Source: Streptomyces sp. RerS4
GTDB lineage: Bacteria; Actinomycetota; Actinomycetes; Streptomycetales; Streptomycetaceae
Assembly (NCBI RefSeq): GCF_023515955.1
Contig: NZ_CP097322.1
Coordinates: 5,566,501-5,630,500, forward strand
Length of the DNA stretch: 64,000 nt
Direction: 5' to 3'
Shown here: piece after piece, positions 15,527-23,453 of the stretch
Numbering within the stretch: position 1 is the stretch's first letter
Layout: every line of letters starts with the position of its first letter
Program-made: the position numbers and the translations under genes
The notes under the pieces: generated by a model
Seen by the model: only the letters and a program-made list of their open reading frames with translations
The model's database searches: none
Told to the model about the DNA's origin: nothing

Positions 15527-17806
15527 ATGTCCGTTCGCGCGATGCGGGTGGCCGTCGTGGGCGGGGGACCGGGGGGACTGTACGCCGCCGCGCTGCTGGC
15601 CCGGCAGGGGCACACCGTCGAGGTGTGGGAACGCGGCGCCCCCGACGACACCTTCGGCTTCGGCGTCGTGCTCTCCGACGAGACCCTCGGCGGCATCGAG
15701 CGGGCCGACGCCGCCGTCCACACCGCCCTCGGCGCCGAGTTCGTCCGCTGGGACGACGTGGAGATCGTCCACCGGGGCCGGCTGCTGACCTCCGGCGGCC
15801 ACGGTTTCGCCGCCCTCGGCCGCCGCAGGCTCCTGGAGATCCTGCACGAGCGCTGCGCCGGCCTCGGGGTCCGGCTCCGCTTCCACACCGAGGCCCCCGA
15901 CGCGTGGGCGCTCGCGCGCACGTACGACCTGGTGGTCGCGGCCGACGGAGTGCACAGCCGCACCCGCGAGAGCGGCGCCGCCCACTTCCGGCCCAGCATC
16001 GTCCCCGGGCGCTGCCGCTACATCTGGCTGGCCGCCGACTTCGCCCTCGACGCGTTCCGCTTCGAGATCGCGGAGACCGACCACGGCGTGATGCAGCTGC
16101 ACGGCTACCCGTACTCCGCCGACTCCTCGACCGTCATCGTCGAGATGCGCGAGGAGGTGTGGCGGGCGGCGGCCTTCGACCTGTGCGACGAGGAGGAGTC
16201 CGCGGCCCGCTGCGCCAAGATCTTCGGCGAGGCGCTGCGCGGACGTCCGCTGCGCGGGAACCGCTCGGCCTGGACCCGGTTCCGCACCGTCGTCAACGAG
16301 CGCTGGTCCCACGGCAACGTCGTCCTGGTCGGCGACGCCGCCCACACGGCCCACTTCTCCATCGGCTCCGGCACGAAACTCGCCGTGGAGGACGCCCTCG
16401 CCCTGGCGGACGCGATGGCCGCCTGCGAGGAGGTCCCCGAGGCGCTGGCGGCGTACGAGGAGGCGCGCCGGCCCGCCGTCGCCAGTACGCAGCGGGCGGC
16501 GGCGGCCAGCATGCGGTGGTTCGAGGAGATCGAGGTCTACGTCGACCAGCCGGCCCGACAGTTCGCCTTCAACCTGCTGACCCGCAGCCGGCGCGTGACC
16601 CACGAGAACCTGCGGCTGCGCGACGCCCGCTTCACCCGGGCGGTGGAACGCGACTTCGGCCGCGGGGACGCGGAGGGGGAGTTCGGGACGGGGACCGGGG
16701 AGCGCGTGCCGCCGATGTTCACGCCGTTCACCCTTCGCGGGCTGACACTGCGCAACCGGGTCGTGGTCTCGCCGATGGACATGTACTCGGCGCAGGACGG
16801 CCTGCCCGGCGACTTCCACCTCGTCCACCTGGGCGGACGCGCCCTCGGCGGCGCCGGGCTGGTCATGACGGAGATGGTCTGCGTCAGCCCCGAAGGCCGC
16901 ATCACCCCCGGCTGCACCGGTCTGTGGACGGCGGAGCAGGCGAGCGCCTGGAAACGGATCGTCGACTTCGTCCACACCTCCGCGCCCGGCGCGGCCCTCG
17001 GCGTACAGCTCGGGCACTCCGGGCGTAAAGGTTCGACCCGCGTCATGTGGGAGGGCATGGACGAACCGCTGCCGGAAGGCAACTGGAGCGTGTCCGCAGC
17101 CTCCCCGCTGCCCTACAGGCCGGGCGTGTCCGCCGTGCCGCGCGCCCTGACGGCCGCGGACCTCGACGCCATCCGCTCCGACTTCGCGGCGGCCGCCGTC
17201 CGGGCCGCCGACTGCGGCTTCGACCTCCTCGAACTGCACTGCGCCCACGGCTACCTGCTGTCCGGCTTCCTGTCCCCGCTCACCAACCACCGCGACGACG
17301 CCTACGGCGGCCCGCTGGAGAACCGGCTGCGCTTCCCAATGGAGGTCTTCGACGCCGTCCGCGCGGTGTGGCCGCAGGAGCGTCCGATGACCGTCCGACT
17401 CTCCGCGACCGACTGGGCGCCCGGCGGCACCACGCCCGAGGACGCCGTGCGGATCGCCGCCGCCTTCGCCGAGCACGGCGCGGACGCCGTCGACGTCTCG
17501 ACGGGGCAGGTCGTCCCGGACGAAGCGCCGGAGTACGGGCGCTCGTACCAGACCCCCTTCGCCGACCAGATCCGCAACACGCTCGGCGTTCCCGTGATCG
17601 CCGTCGGCGCGATCTCGTCCTGGGACGACGTCAACTCGCTGCTGCTGGCGGGCCGCGCGGACCTGTGCGCGCTCGGCCGGCCGCACCTGTACGACCCGCA
17701 CTGGACGCTGCACGCCGCCGCCGACCAGGAGTACGCGGGCCCGGCCGCGCCGTGGCCCGCTCCGTACCGGGCCGGCAGCCGCAAGCCGCCGACGGGGCGG
17801 GGGTAG
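15527..17806 (+). CDS. Bifunctional 2-aminobenzoyl-CoA (or salicylyl-CoA) monooxygenase/reductase
   Basis: A 759-residue fusion of two flavoproteins. Residues 1-390 are an FAD aromatic hydroxylase: VAVVGGGPGGLYAAALLARQ, VVAADGVHSRTRE and GDAAHTAHFSIGSGTKLAVED. Residues about 398-750 are an old-yellow-enzyme domain: FTPFTLRGLTLRNRVVVSPMDMYSA, LHCAHGYLLSGFLSPLTNHR and YGGPLENRLRF. This architecture is known from 2-aminobenzoyl-CoA monooxygenase/reductase, which hydroxylates and then reduces the ring of anthraniloyl-CoA, and from salicylyl-CoA 5-hydroxylase annotations. A benzoate-type CoA ligase in the same cluster supports a CoA-bound aromatic substrate. Anthranilate is favoured over salicylate by inference only. 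Confidence 0.88.
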   Translation: MSVRAMRVAVVGGGPGGLYAAALLARQGHTVEVWERGAPDDTFGFGVVLSDETLGGIERADAAVHTALGAEFVRWDDVEIVHRGRLLTSGGHGFAALGRRRLLEILHERCAGLGVRLRFHTEAPDAWALARTYDLVVAADGVHSRTRESGAAHFRPSIVPGRCRYIWLAADFALDAFRFEIAETDHGVMQLHGYPYSADSSTVIVEMREEVWRAAAFDLCDEEESAARCAKIFGEALRGRPLRGNRSAWTRFRTVVNERWSHGNVVLVGDAAHTAHFSIGSGTKLAVEDALALADAMAACEEVPEALAAYEEARRPAVASTQRAAAASMRWFEEIEVYVDQPARQFAFNLLTRSRRVTHENLRLRDARFTRAVERDFGRGDAEGEFGTGTGERVPPMFTPFTLRGLTLRNRVVVSPMDMYSAQDGLPGDFHLVHLGGRALGGAGLVMTEMVCVSPEGRITPGCTGLWTAEQASAWKRIVDFVHTSAPGAALGVQLGHSGRKGSTRVMWEGMDEPLPEGNWSVSAASPLPYRPGVSAVPRALTAADLDAIRSDFAAAAVRAADCGFDLLELHCAHGYLLSGFLSPLTNHRDDAYGGPLENRLRFPMEVFDAVRAVWPQERPMTVRLSATDWAPGGTTPEDAVRIAAAFAEHGADAVDVSTGQVVPDEAPEYGRSYQTPFADQIRNTLGVPVIAVGAISSWDDVNSLLLAGRADLCALGRPHLYDPHWTLHAAADQEYAGPAAPWPAPYRAGSRKPPTGRG

Positions 17807-17812
17807 GCGGGC

Positions 17813-18655
17813 TCAGCCGTCCAGAGCGAGCTGGACGCGGTCCTCGATCGGGGTGAAGCCGAGGCGGCGGTAGACGCCGTTGCTGGTGGGGTTGGCCAGG
17901 TCGGTGAAGAGCAGCACCTCGGCCGCCCCGGCCGCGTACGCCGCCAGGCTCGCGGCGTGCGTGACCCCGGCGGCGTAGCCCCGACGGCGCTCCGAGGGCG
18001 GGGTGTAGACCTGCTGAACGCGGGAGGTCGACCCGATCGGGCGGGAGAAGGCGGCCAGGGCCCTCGGGGTCCCGGCGTGCTCCCAGAGCAGGGCGCCGCC
18101 GTACGAGATCCGGTCGCGCAGGCCGGCCTCGGAGCCGGCGCCGGGCGAGCCGATCTCGGCGTCGTAGGCCTCGTTCCACTCCAGCAGCAGGGGGAGGTCG
18201 GCCTCGGTGGCGGGGCGCGCCCGCCCGCGTGGGGCGGGGTCCGGCGCGGCCAGGGCGGTGAGCCGGAACAGCCGGTTCTCCTCGACCACCCGGGACGGGC
18301 CGCCCAGGGCGGCCGCCAGGCGCCGCGCGTCCGCGCGGCGGGCGTTGACCGCGTCGACCCCGGCGAGCAGCGGTTCGCCGGCGAGGGCGGCCGCCAGCGC
18401 CGGGACCGCCTCGTCGGGCACCACGCCGAGCAGCAGCGGGAAGGGCGGAGTGTGCAGCAATGCTCCGGCGACGGAGCCGTCCGGGGCGCTCCACCAGCCG
18501 AAGAGCGGGGCTGCGGGGCCGTAGGCGGCGGGGCCCCGCCGCTCCAGGGCGTCGGTGACGGTCAGGAGGGAGGTGTCGAGGACGGGCCGGGCGGCCAGGG
18601 CGGGGCGCGCGGCGGCGAGATAGGCCGCCAGATCAGTGCTGAAGGTCCAGGTCAT
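17813..18655 (-). CDS. GNAT-family N-acetyltransferase
   Basis: A 280-residue protein with a variable N-terminal half and a GNAT acetyl-CoA fold in the C-terminal half. The acetyl-CoA site is QQVYTPPSERRRGYAAGVTHAASLAAYAAG, followed by VLLFTDLANPTSNGVYRRLGF. The substrate is unknown. It is convergent with the monooxygenase gene, 6 bp apart, and lies inside the aromatic-acid cluster without an obvious pathway role. Confidence 0.82.
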   Translation of the reverse strand: MTWTFSTDLAAYLAAARPALAARPVLDTSLLTVTDALERRGPAAYGPAAPLFGWWSAPDGSVAGALLHTPPFPLLLGVVPDEAVPALAAALAGEPLLAGVDAVNARRADARRLAAALGGPSRVVEENRLFRLTALAAPDPAPRGRARPATEADLPLLLEWNEAYDAEIGSPGAGSEAGLRDRISYGGALLWEHAGTPRALAAFSRPIGSTSRVQQVYTPPSERRRGYAAGVTHAASLAAYAAGAAEVLLFTDLANPTSNGVYRRLGFTPIEDRVQLALDG

Positions 18656-18709
18656 GCCCCATGGTGTCGGGGCGCCGTGCCGGGTCGCATCGGGATTTCC
18701 CGGGGGTTT

Positions 18710-18749
18710 CTCCCCCGCGTGGGGGAGGGGGTCCCCCCGCGCGGGGGAG
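18710..18749. terminator. Two tandem hairpins between the GNAT and paaX genes
   Basis: CTCCCCC-GCGT-GGGGGAG (18710-18727) and TCCCCC-CGCGC-GGGGGA (18732-18748) are adjacent stem-loops. Both the GNAT and PaaX genes run leftward. PaaX ends at 18883 and the GNAT gene starts at 18655, so this hairpin pair lies where a terminator for the paaX transcript would be. Confidence 0.5.
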
Positions 18750-18882
18750 GGCGGGGCCCCGGGGCGCTGGGATCTTGGGGTGTGTGGACAGGGAGCGGTA
18801 TCGAAGGGCCCTCGCGGGCCCCGGACGAGGAGGAACCATGAATGCTCACGGGGGCGCTCACGCGGGTCTGGCGGCCACGCAC

Positions 18883-19683
18883 TCAGGGGTTCACGAAGCG
18901 GGCGCCGATGGCGTGCAGTCGGGTGTGGAGTTCGGTGAACACCGCGGCCGCGCGGTCGCCGGGCCAGTCCGAGGGCAGCAGGTCACGGGGCAGGCCCGGG
19001 TCGGCGTAGGGCAGCCGGCGCCAGGTGTCCAGGGCCTGGAGGTAGTCCCGGTAGGCGGCCGCGGGGGTGGGCTCGGGGCCCGACTGGAGGGCGCGCAGCA
19101 CCGGTTCGTGCCGGTCGAGGAACTCCTCGTGCTGCTTGGCCAGCGCGGTCAGGTCCCACCAGCGGGCCACCGCCTCGGCGGTGGGGGCGAAGCCGAGGTG
19201 GGCGCCGCGGAAGAGTTCGACGTAGGCGGTGAGGTGCAGCCGCTCCAGGGTGTGTCCGGTCTCCTCGGCCACCTGGGCCGGGGCGATCCACACCCCCGGG
19301 GCCACCGCTCCGAAGCCCAGCCGGGCCAGGCGCGAGCGCAGCAGGTGCCGCTTGTGGCGCTCCTGCTCGGGGACGGAGAAGACGGCGACGAGCCACTCCT
19401 GCGACACGGGGGTGGTTCCGTAGATCCGCCGGTCGCCGTCGTCCAGCAGTTGCCGCGCCTCGTCGGAGAGCGCGTAGGCCGCCGAGCGGTCCGCCGCCTT
19501 GGCGGGCAGCAGGAAGCCGCGCCGCTTCAGCCGGGACACCGAGGAGCGGACGGAGGGCGCGTCGACGCCGGCCGCGCCCAGCAGGCGGACCAACGCGGAC
19601 ACCGGCACGGGCCCCTCGAAGGCCCGCCCGTAGGCGCCGTAGAACGTGACGATCAGGGATCGCGGAGTGTGCTGCTCGACCAC
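18883..19683 (-). CDS. paaX: PaaX-family transcriptional regulator
   Basis: A 266-residue PaaX-like protein. The N-terminal winged helix reads LIVTFYGAYGRAF...LVRLLGAAGVDAPSVRSSVSRLKRRGFLLPA. The central part includes WLVAVFSVPEQERHKRHLLRSRLARLGFG, and a C-terminal PaaX_C segment follows. PaaX proteins repress aromatic CoA catabolic genes and respond to aryl-CoA esters. Its GTG start lies 4 bp after the stop of the CoA ligase gene, so the regulator is coexpressed with the enzyme that makes its probable inducer. Candidate operators are at 14658 and 21385. Confidence 0.88.
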   Translation of the reverse strand: MVEQHTPRSLIVTFYGAYGRAFEGPVPVSALVRLLGAAGVDAPSVRSSVSRLKRRGFLLPAKAADRSAAYALSDEARQLLDDGDRRIYGTTPVSQEWLVAVFSVPEQERHKRHLLRSRLARLGFGAVAPGVWIAPAQVAEETGHTLERLHLTAYVELFRGAHLGFAPTAEAVARWWDLTALAKQHEEFLDRHEPVLRALQSGPEPTPAAAYRDYLQALDTWRRLPYADPGLPRDLLPSDWPGDRAAAVFTELHTRLHAIGARFVNP

Positions 19684-19687
19684 GAGT

Positions 19688-21370
19688 TCACTTTAGATCG
19701 CGCAGGCGGAAGCGCTGCAGTTTCCCGGTGGGGGTCCGGGGCAGTGTGGGCACGAAGACGAAGGAGCGGGGGCACTTGTGCGGGGCGAGTTCGCCCAGCA
19801 TGAAGGCCCGTAGCGCCTCCTCGCTCAGGGTCACTCCGTCGCGCGGGACGGCGTAGGCCACCACGACCTGGCCGCGCCGTTCGTCGGGGCGGCCGACCAC
19901 GGCGGCCTCCCTCACGTCGGGATGGCGCAGCAGTGCTTCCTCGACCTCCGGGCCGGCGATGTTGTACCCGGACGAGATGATCATGTCGTCGGCGCGGGCG
20001 ACGTAGCGGAAGTACCCGTCGGGGTCGCGCACGTAGGTGTCGCCGGTCAGGTTCCAGCCGTCCTGGACGTATTCGCCCTGTCGGGGGTCGGCCAGGTAGC
20101 GGCAGCCGACCGGGCCGCGCACGGCCAGCAGTCCCGGCTCGTTGTCGGGGACGGGCCGCCCGGAGGGGTCGACGACGCGGGCCTGCCAGCCGGGTACCAC
20201 CCGTCCGGTGGTACCGGGGCGGATGTCCTCGTCGGCGGCGGAGATGAAGATGTGCAGCAGCTCGGTGGCGCCGATGCCGTTGATGATCCGCAGGCCGGTG
20301 CGCGCGTACCAGGCCTGCCAGGTGGCGGTGGGCAGGTTCTCGCCGGCCGAGACGCAGCGGCGCAGCGCGGACAGGTCGTAGGCGCCGGTGTCGTAGGGGC
20401 CGAGGGTGTCCAGCATCGACCGGTAGGCGGTGGGCGCCGTGAACAGGACCGTCACCCGGTGTTCGGCCAGGGCGGGCAGCAGTTGTCGGGGCGCGGCCTG
20501 CTCCAGCAGCAGGGCGCAGGCGCCGGCGCGCAGGGGGAAGACGATCAGTCCGCCCAGACCGAAGGTGAACCCGAGGGGCGGGCTGCCGGCGAACACGTCG
20601 TCGGGGCGGGGGCGCAGGAGATGGCGGGAGAAGGTGTCGGCGATGGCGAGGAGGTCGCGGTGGAAGTGCATGCAGCCCTTGGGGCGCCCGGTGGTCCCGG
20701 AGGTGAAGGCGATGAGTGCGACGTCGTCTGCGGAGGTGTCGACGGCGGGGTACGGCTCGGGGTGTGCCTCGGCGAGCCGGAGCAGGTCGTCCGGTTCCCG
20801 GCCCCCGTAGGCGGTGATGCGCAGGCCCGGCACCTGGGCCTTGGTCAGGTCGTCGAGGGCGTCGGTGTGACACAGGGCGTGCTGGACCCGGGCGATGGAG
20901 CACACCGTCGCCAGTTCCTGGGCCCGCTGTTGCGCCAGGACGGTGACGGCCACCGCTCCGGCCTTCATCACCGCCAGCCAGCAGGCGGCGAGCCAGGGGC
21001 CGGTGGGGCCGCGCAGGAGCACCCGGTTGCCGGGGACCACGCCGAGATCGGTGGTGAGGACGTGGGCGAGGCGGTCGACGCGCTCGCGCAGTTCCCCGTA
21101 CGACCACACCTCCCCGGAGCCGGCGCGCAAGGCCGGGCGGTCGGGTCCGAAGCGCTCGATGGTGGCGTCGAGGAGCTCGGTGCCGCAGTTCAACCGGTCC
21201 GGATAGGCCAACTCGGGCAGTTCGAACAGCAGCCGCGGCCAGGCGTGCGCGGGTGGCAGGTGGTCGCGGGCAAAGGTGTCGGCGTGAGCGGAAGGCTTGA
21301 GCTCCAAGGCGGGTTCGCCCCCTTGCAACGTCCGGAATTGGGGTGGAGCCGGCCGTGCGGTCGCCTTCAA
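19688..21370 (-). CDS. Benzoate/2-aminobenzoate-type CoA ligase
   Basis: An AMP-forming acyl-CoA synthetase of up to 560 residues. The P-loop is IAFTSGTTGRPKG, the adenylate motif is GDTYVRDPDGYFRYVARADD, and the C-terminal lysine motif is TPTGKLQRF. LNCGTELLDATIERFG and PPLGFTFGLGGLIVFPL are typical of the benzoate-CoA ligase subgroup. The start is uncertain. The frame opens at TTG 21370, but TTG 21307 (reading LELKPSAHADTF) is preceded by AAGGGGG and matches the usual family N terminus better. It would activate anthranilate or a related benzoate for the monooxygenase. It is divergent from the acyl-CoA dehydrogenase. Confidence 0.87.
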   Translation of the reverse strand: MKATARPAPPQFRTLQGGEPALELKPSAHADTFARDHLPPAHAWPRLLFELPELAYPDRLNCGTELLDATIERFGPDRPALRAGSGEVWSYGELRERVDRLAHVLTTDLGVVPGNRVLLRGPTGPWLAACWLAVMKAGAVAVTVLAQQRAQELATVCSIARVQHALCHTDALDDLTKAQVPGLRITAYGGREPDDLLRLAEAHPEPYPAVDTSADDVALIAFTSGTTGRPKGCMHFHRDLLAIADTFSRHLLRPRPDDVFAGSPPLGFTFGLGGLIVFPLRAGACALLLEQAAPRQLLPALAEHRVTVLFTAPTAYRSMLDTLGPYDTGAYDLSALRRCVSAGENLPTATWQAWYARTGLRIINGIGATELLHIFISAADEDIRPGTTGRVVPGWQARVVDPSGRPVPDNEPGLLAVRGPVGCRYLADPRQGEYVQDGWNLTGDTYVRDPDGYFRYVARADDMIISSGYNIAGPEVEEALLRHPDVREAAVVGRPDERRGQVVVAYAVPRDGVTLSEEALRAFMLGELAPHKCPRSFVFVPTLPRTPTGKLQRFRLRDLK

Positions 21371-21384
21371 AGCGTATCGTGATG

Positions 21385-21398
21385 GTGACGGCAGTCAA
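21385..21398. promoter_or_regulatory. Candidate PaaX-type operator, copy 2
   Basis: GTGACGGCAGTCAA matches the site at 14658 in 12 of 14 positions and keeps the TGAC-n4-GTCA dyad. It lies in the 56-bp gap between the divergent CoA ligase and acyl-CoA dehydrogenase genes, where it could control both. A second inverted pair, TATCG (21375-21379) and CGATA (21406-21410), brackets it. Confidence 0.55.
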
Positions 21399-21426
21399 CA
21401 GGACGCGATAAGACTGGGGCATTCGG

Positions 21427-22551
21427 ATGACCGGATTCGCGCTCGGGGTGGAAGAAGAGGAATGGTGCGGCCGTTTGCGCGCCCTGGCGGTCGAGCGGTT
21501 CAAACCGCTCGCCGAGAAGGGCGAGCCCGGCCGGGTGAACCGGCCGCTGCTGGCCGCCCTCGGGGAACTGGGGCTGCTGGAGCGGGTGTTCAGCTCGGGG
21601 GCGCTGGAGCTGTGCCTGCTGCGGGAATCCCTCGCCTACGGCTGTACGGAGGCGGAAACGGCCCTCGCCCTCCAGGGCCTGGGAGCGGACCCGGTGCTGC
21701 GCGCGGGCACCGGGGCCCAGCGGGAGCGGTGGTTGCCGGGAGTGCGCTCGGGGCGGCTGGTGGCGGCGTTCGCGCTGTCCGAGCCGGGCGCCGGCTCGGA
21801 CGCGGCGGCGCTCGCGTTGGCGGCGCGGCCCGACGGGTCCGGCTGGCGGTTGTGGGGGGAGAAGTGCTGGATCTCCAACGCCCCCGAGGCCGACTTCTAC
21901 ACCGTCTTCGCCCGCACGGGTGAGGCCCCGGGAGCCAAGGGCATCACGGCCTTCCTGGTGCCGGCGGACCGCCCGGGGCTGTCGGGTCGGCCCCTGGACA
22001 TGCTCTCGCCGCACCCGATCGGGTCCCTGTCCTTCGACGGGGTGCCGGTCGACCGCGAGGACGTGTTGGGCGAGCCCGGCCAGGGCTTCGCCGTGGCGAT
22101 GCGGACGCTGAACCTGTTCCGGCCGAGCGTCGGCGCGTTCGCCGTCGGGATGGCGCGGGCGGCCCTGGACGCGACCTTGGCCCACACCCGCGACCGCACC
22201 GCCTTCGGCGGGGTCCTGTCCGACCTCCAGACGGTCGCGCACCGGGTGGCGGAGATGGCCACCCGCACCGAGGCGGCCCGGCTGCTGGTGTACGCGGCGG
22301 CGGGCGCGTACGACAGGGGCGCCCCCGATGTGCCGAGGCGGGCGGCCATGGCGAAACTCCTCGCCACCGAGACGGCCCAGTACGTGGTCGACCACGCCGT
22401 CCAACTGCACGGGGCGGTCGCGCTCCGGCGCGGCCACCTGCTGGAGCACCTGTACCGGGAGGTGCGCGCCCCGCGCATCTACGAGGGAGCGAGCGAGGTC
22501 CAGCGCGGCATCATCGCGAAGGAGCTGTACCGAGAGGCGGCCGCCCGATGA
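21427..22551 (+). CDS. Acyl-CoA dehydrogenase
   Basis: A 374-residue flavoprotein dehydrogenase: AFALSEPGAGSDAAALAL, GEKCWISNAPEADFYTVFART, a substrate/FAD region RDRTAFGGVLSDLQTV, and the catalytic glutamate in RIYEGASEVQRGIIAKEL. It introduces a trans double bond next to a CoA thioester. With the hydratase it could carry out beta-oxidation after ring reduction and opening. The ATG stop overlap with the Rid-family gene (ATGA) shows they are one unit. Confidence 0.88.
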   Translation: MTGFALGVEEEEWCGRLRALAVERFKPLAEKGEPGRVNRPLLAALGELGLLERVFSSGALELCLLRESLAYGCTEAETALALQGLGADPVLRAGTGAQRERWLPGVRSGRLVAAFALSEPGAGSDAAALALAARPDGSGWRLWGEKCWISNAPEADFYTVFARTGEAPGAKGITAFLVPADRPGLSGRPLDMLSPHPIGSLSFDGVPVDREDVLGEPGQGFAVAMRTLNLFRPSVGAFAVGMARAALDATLAHTRDRTAFGGVLSDLQTVAHRVAEMATRTEAARLLVYAAAGAYDRGAPDVPRRAAMAKLLATETAQYVVDHAVQLHGAVALRRGHLLEHLYREVRAPRIYEGASEVQRGIIAKELYREAAAR

Positions 22552-22976
22552 ACCCCGACCGCCGCGACGTCGGCCGCCTGGAGCGGATCAACCCAGAGGA
22601 GCTGTCCCCCGCGACGGGCTTCTCGCACGCCGTCACCGCCACCGTCACGGGCGGCCGGCTGGTGTTCCTCGCCGGGCAGACCGCCCTGGACGCCTCCGGC
22701 AAGGTCGTGGGGGAGGACCTGCCGCAGCAGTTCGAGCGCGCCCTGACCAACCTGCTCACGGCCCTCGCGGCGGCCGGCGGCACCCCGGCGCAACTGGCCC
22801 GGGTGACGGTGTACGCGGTGGACGTGGAGGCGTACCGGACGCACGCCCCCGAACTGGGCCGCATCTGGCGTCGCCTGGCGGGCCGGGACTATCCGGCGAT
22901 GGCGGTGGTCGGCGTCGTCCGCCTGTGGGACGTCGAAGCCCTCGTCGAACTGGACGGCATCGCGATGCTCCCGTAG
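22548..22976 (+). CDS. Rid (YjgF/YER057c/UK114) family protein lacking the catalytic arginine
   Basis: A 142-residue Rid-fold protein: AVTATVTGGRLVFLAGQTALDASGKVVGEDLPQQFERALTNLLTALAAAG, then RVTVYAVDVEAYR. RidA enamine/imine deaminases carry an arginine in a PxR motif; here the matching stretch is DYPAMAVVGVVRL, with Met in place of Arg. The conserved glutamate is kept in LVELDGIAM. It therefore belongs with the Rid subgroups without the arginine. Its position after the dehydrogenase suggests it handles an aminated ring intermediate, but the chemistry is uncertain. Confidence 0.82.
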   Translation: MNPDRRDVGRLERINPEELSPATGFSHAVTATVTGGRLVFLAGQTALDASGKVVGEDLPQQFERALTNLLTALAAAGGTPAQLARVTVYAVDVEAYRTHAPELGRIWRRLAGRDYPAMAVVGVVRLWDVEALVELDGIAMLP

Positions 22977-23075
22977 GGGGTGTGCCGTGGATCGGGCCGG
23001 GGCGCGCGGGGCCCTGGTGCCGGGCCTCGCCGGGGGGCCCTCGTCGCGCCCCCGGCACGGCCTACGCTGCCCGGT

Positions 23076-23402
23076 ATGACGAGCCGTGACTTCATCGTGG
23101 TGACCACGACCCACGCGTCGGAGGAGGAGGCCCGCGCCCTCGCGACCGCCGTCGTGCGCGAGCGGCTGGCCGCCTGCGCGCAGGTGTATCCGATCAGCTC
23201 CGTGTACCGGTGGGAGGGTGAGGTGCGGAGCGAGAGCGAGTGGCGGGTGGACTTCAAGACGCGCGCCGATCTCTTCGACCGGCTCGCGAAGTCCATCACC
23301 GACAAGCACGCATACGACACTCCCGAGATCGTCGGCGTTCCCCTGGTCACCGGCAGTGCGAAGTACCTCGACTGGGTGAACGACGAGACGGTCCAGGAGT
23401 GA
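23076..23402 (+). CDS. cutA: Divalent-cation tolerance protein CutA
   Basis: A 108-residue CutA1 protein, the normal family length: VVTTTHASEEEARALATAVVRERLAACAQVYP, SVYRWEGEVRSESEWRVDFKTR, and HAYDTPEIVGVPLVTGSAKYLDWVNDE. CutA1 forms very stable trimers with a ferredoxin-like fold and is linked to copper and other metal tolerance, though its exact role is unsettled. It is convergent with the aminopeptidase gene. The 99-bp gap before it holds long GC-rich complementary stretches (around 22985-23060) that may end the preceding operon. Confidence 0.92.
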   Translation: MTSRDFIVVTTTHASEEEARALATAVVRERLAACAQVYPISSVYRWEGEVRSESEWRVDFKTRADLFDRLAKSITDKHAYDTPEIVGVPLVTGSAKYLDWVNDETVQE

Positions 23403-23453
23403 GCGTCGGGGACCGACTGTCGGGCCACCACGGCGTGCGCCGGACACCACGAC

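Noticed and set aside
18838..19803. ATG with a strong AGGAGG site reading rightward opposite paaX
   Set aside because: The ribosome site is good, but the frame is antisense to PaaX and the ligase and encodes Gly/Val/Ala-rich sequence with no domain. Probably chance.
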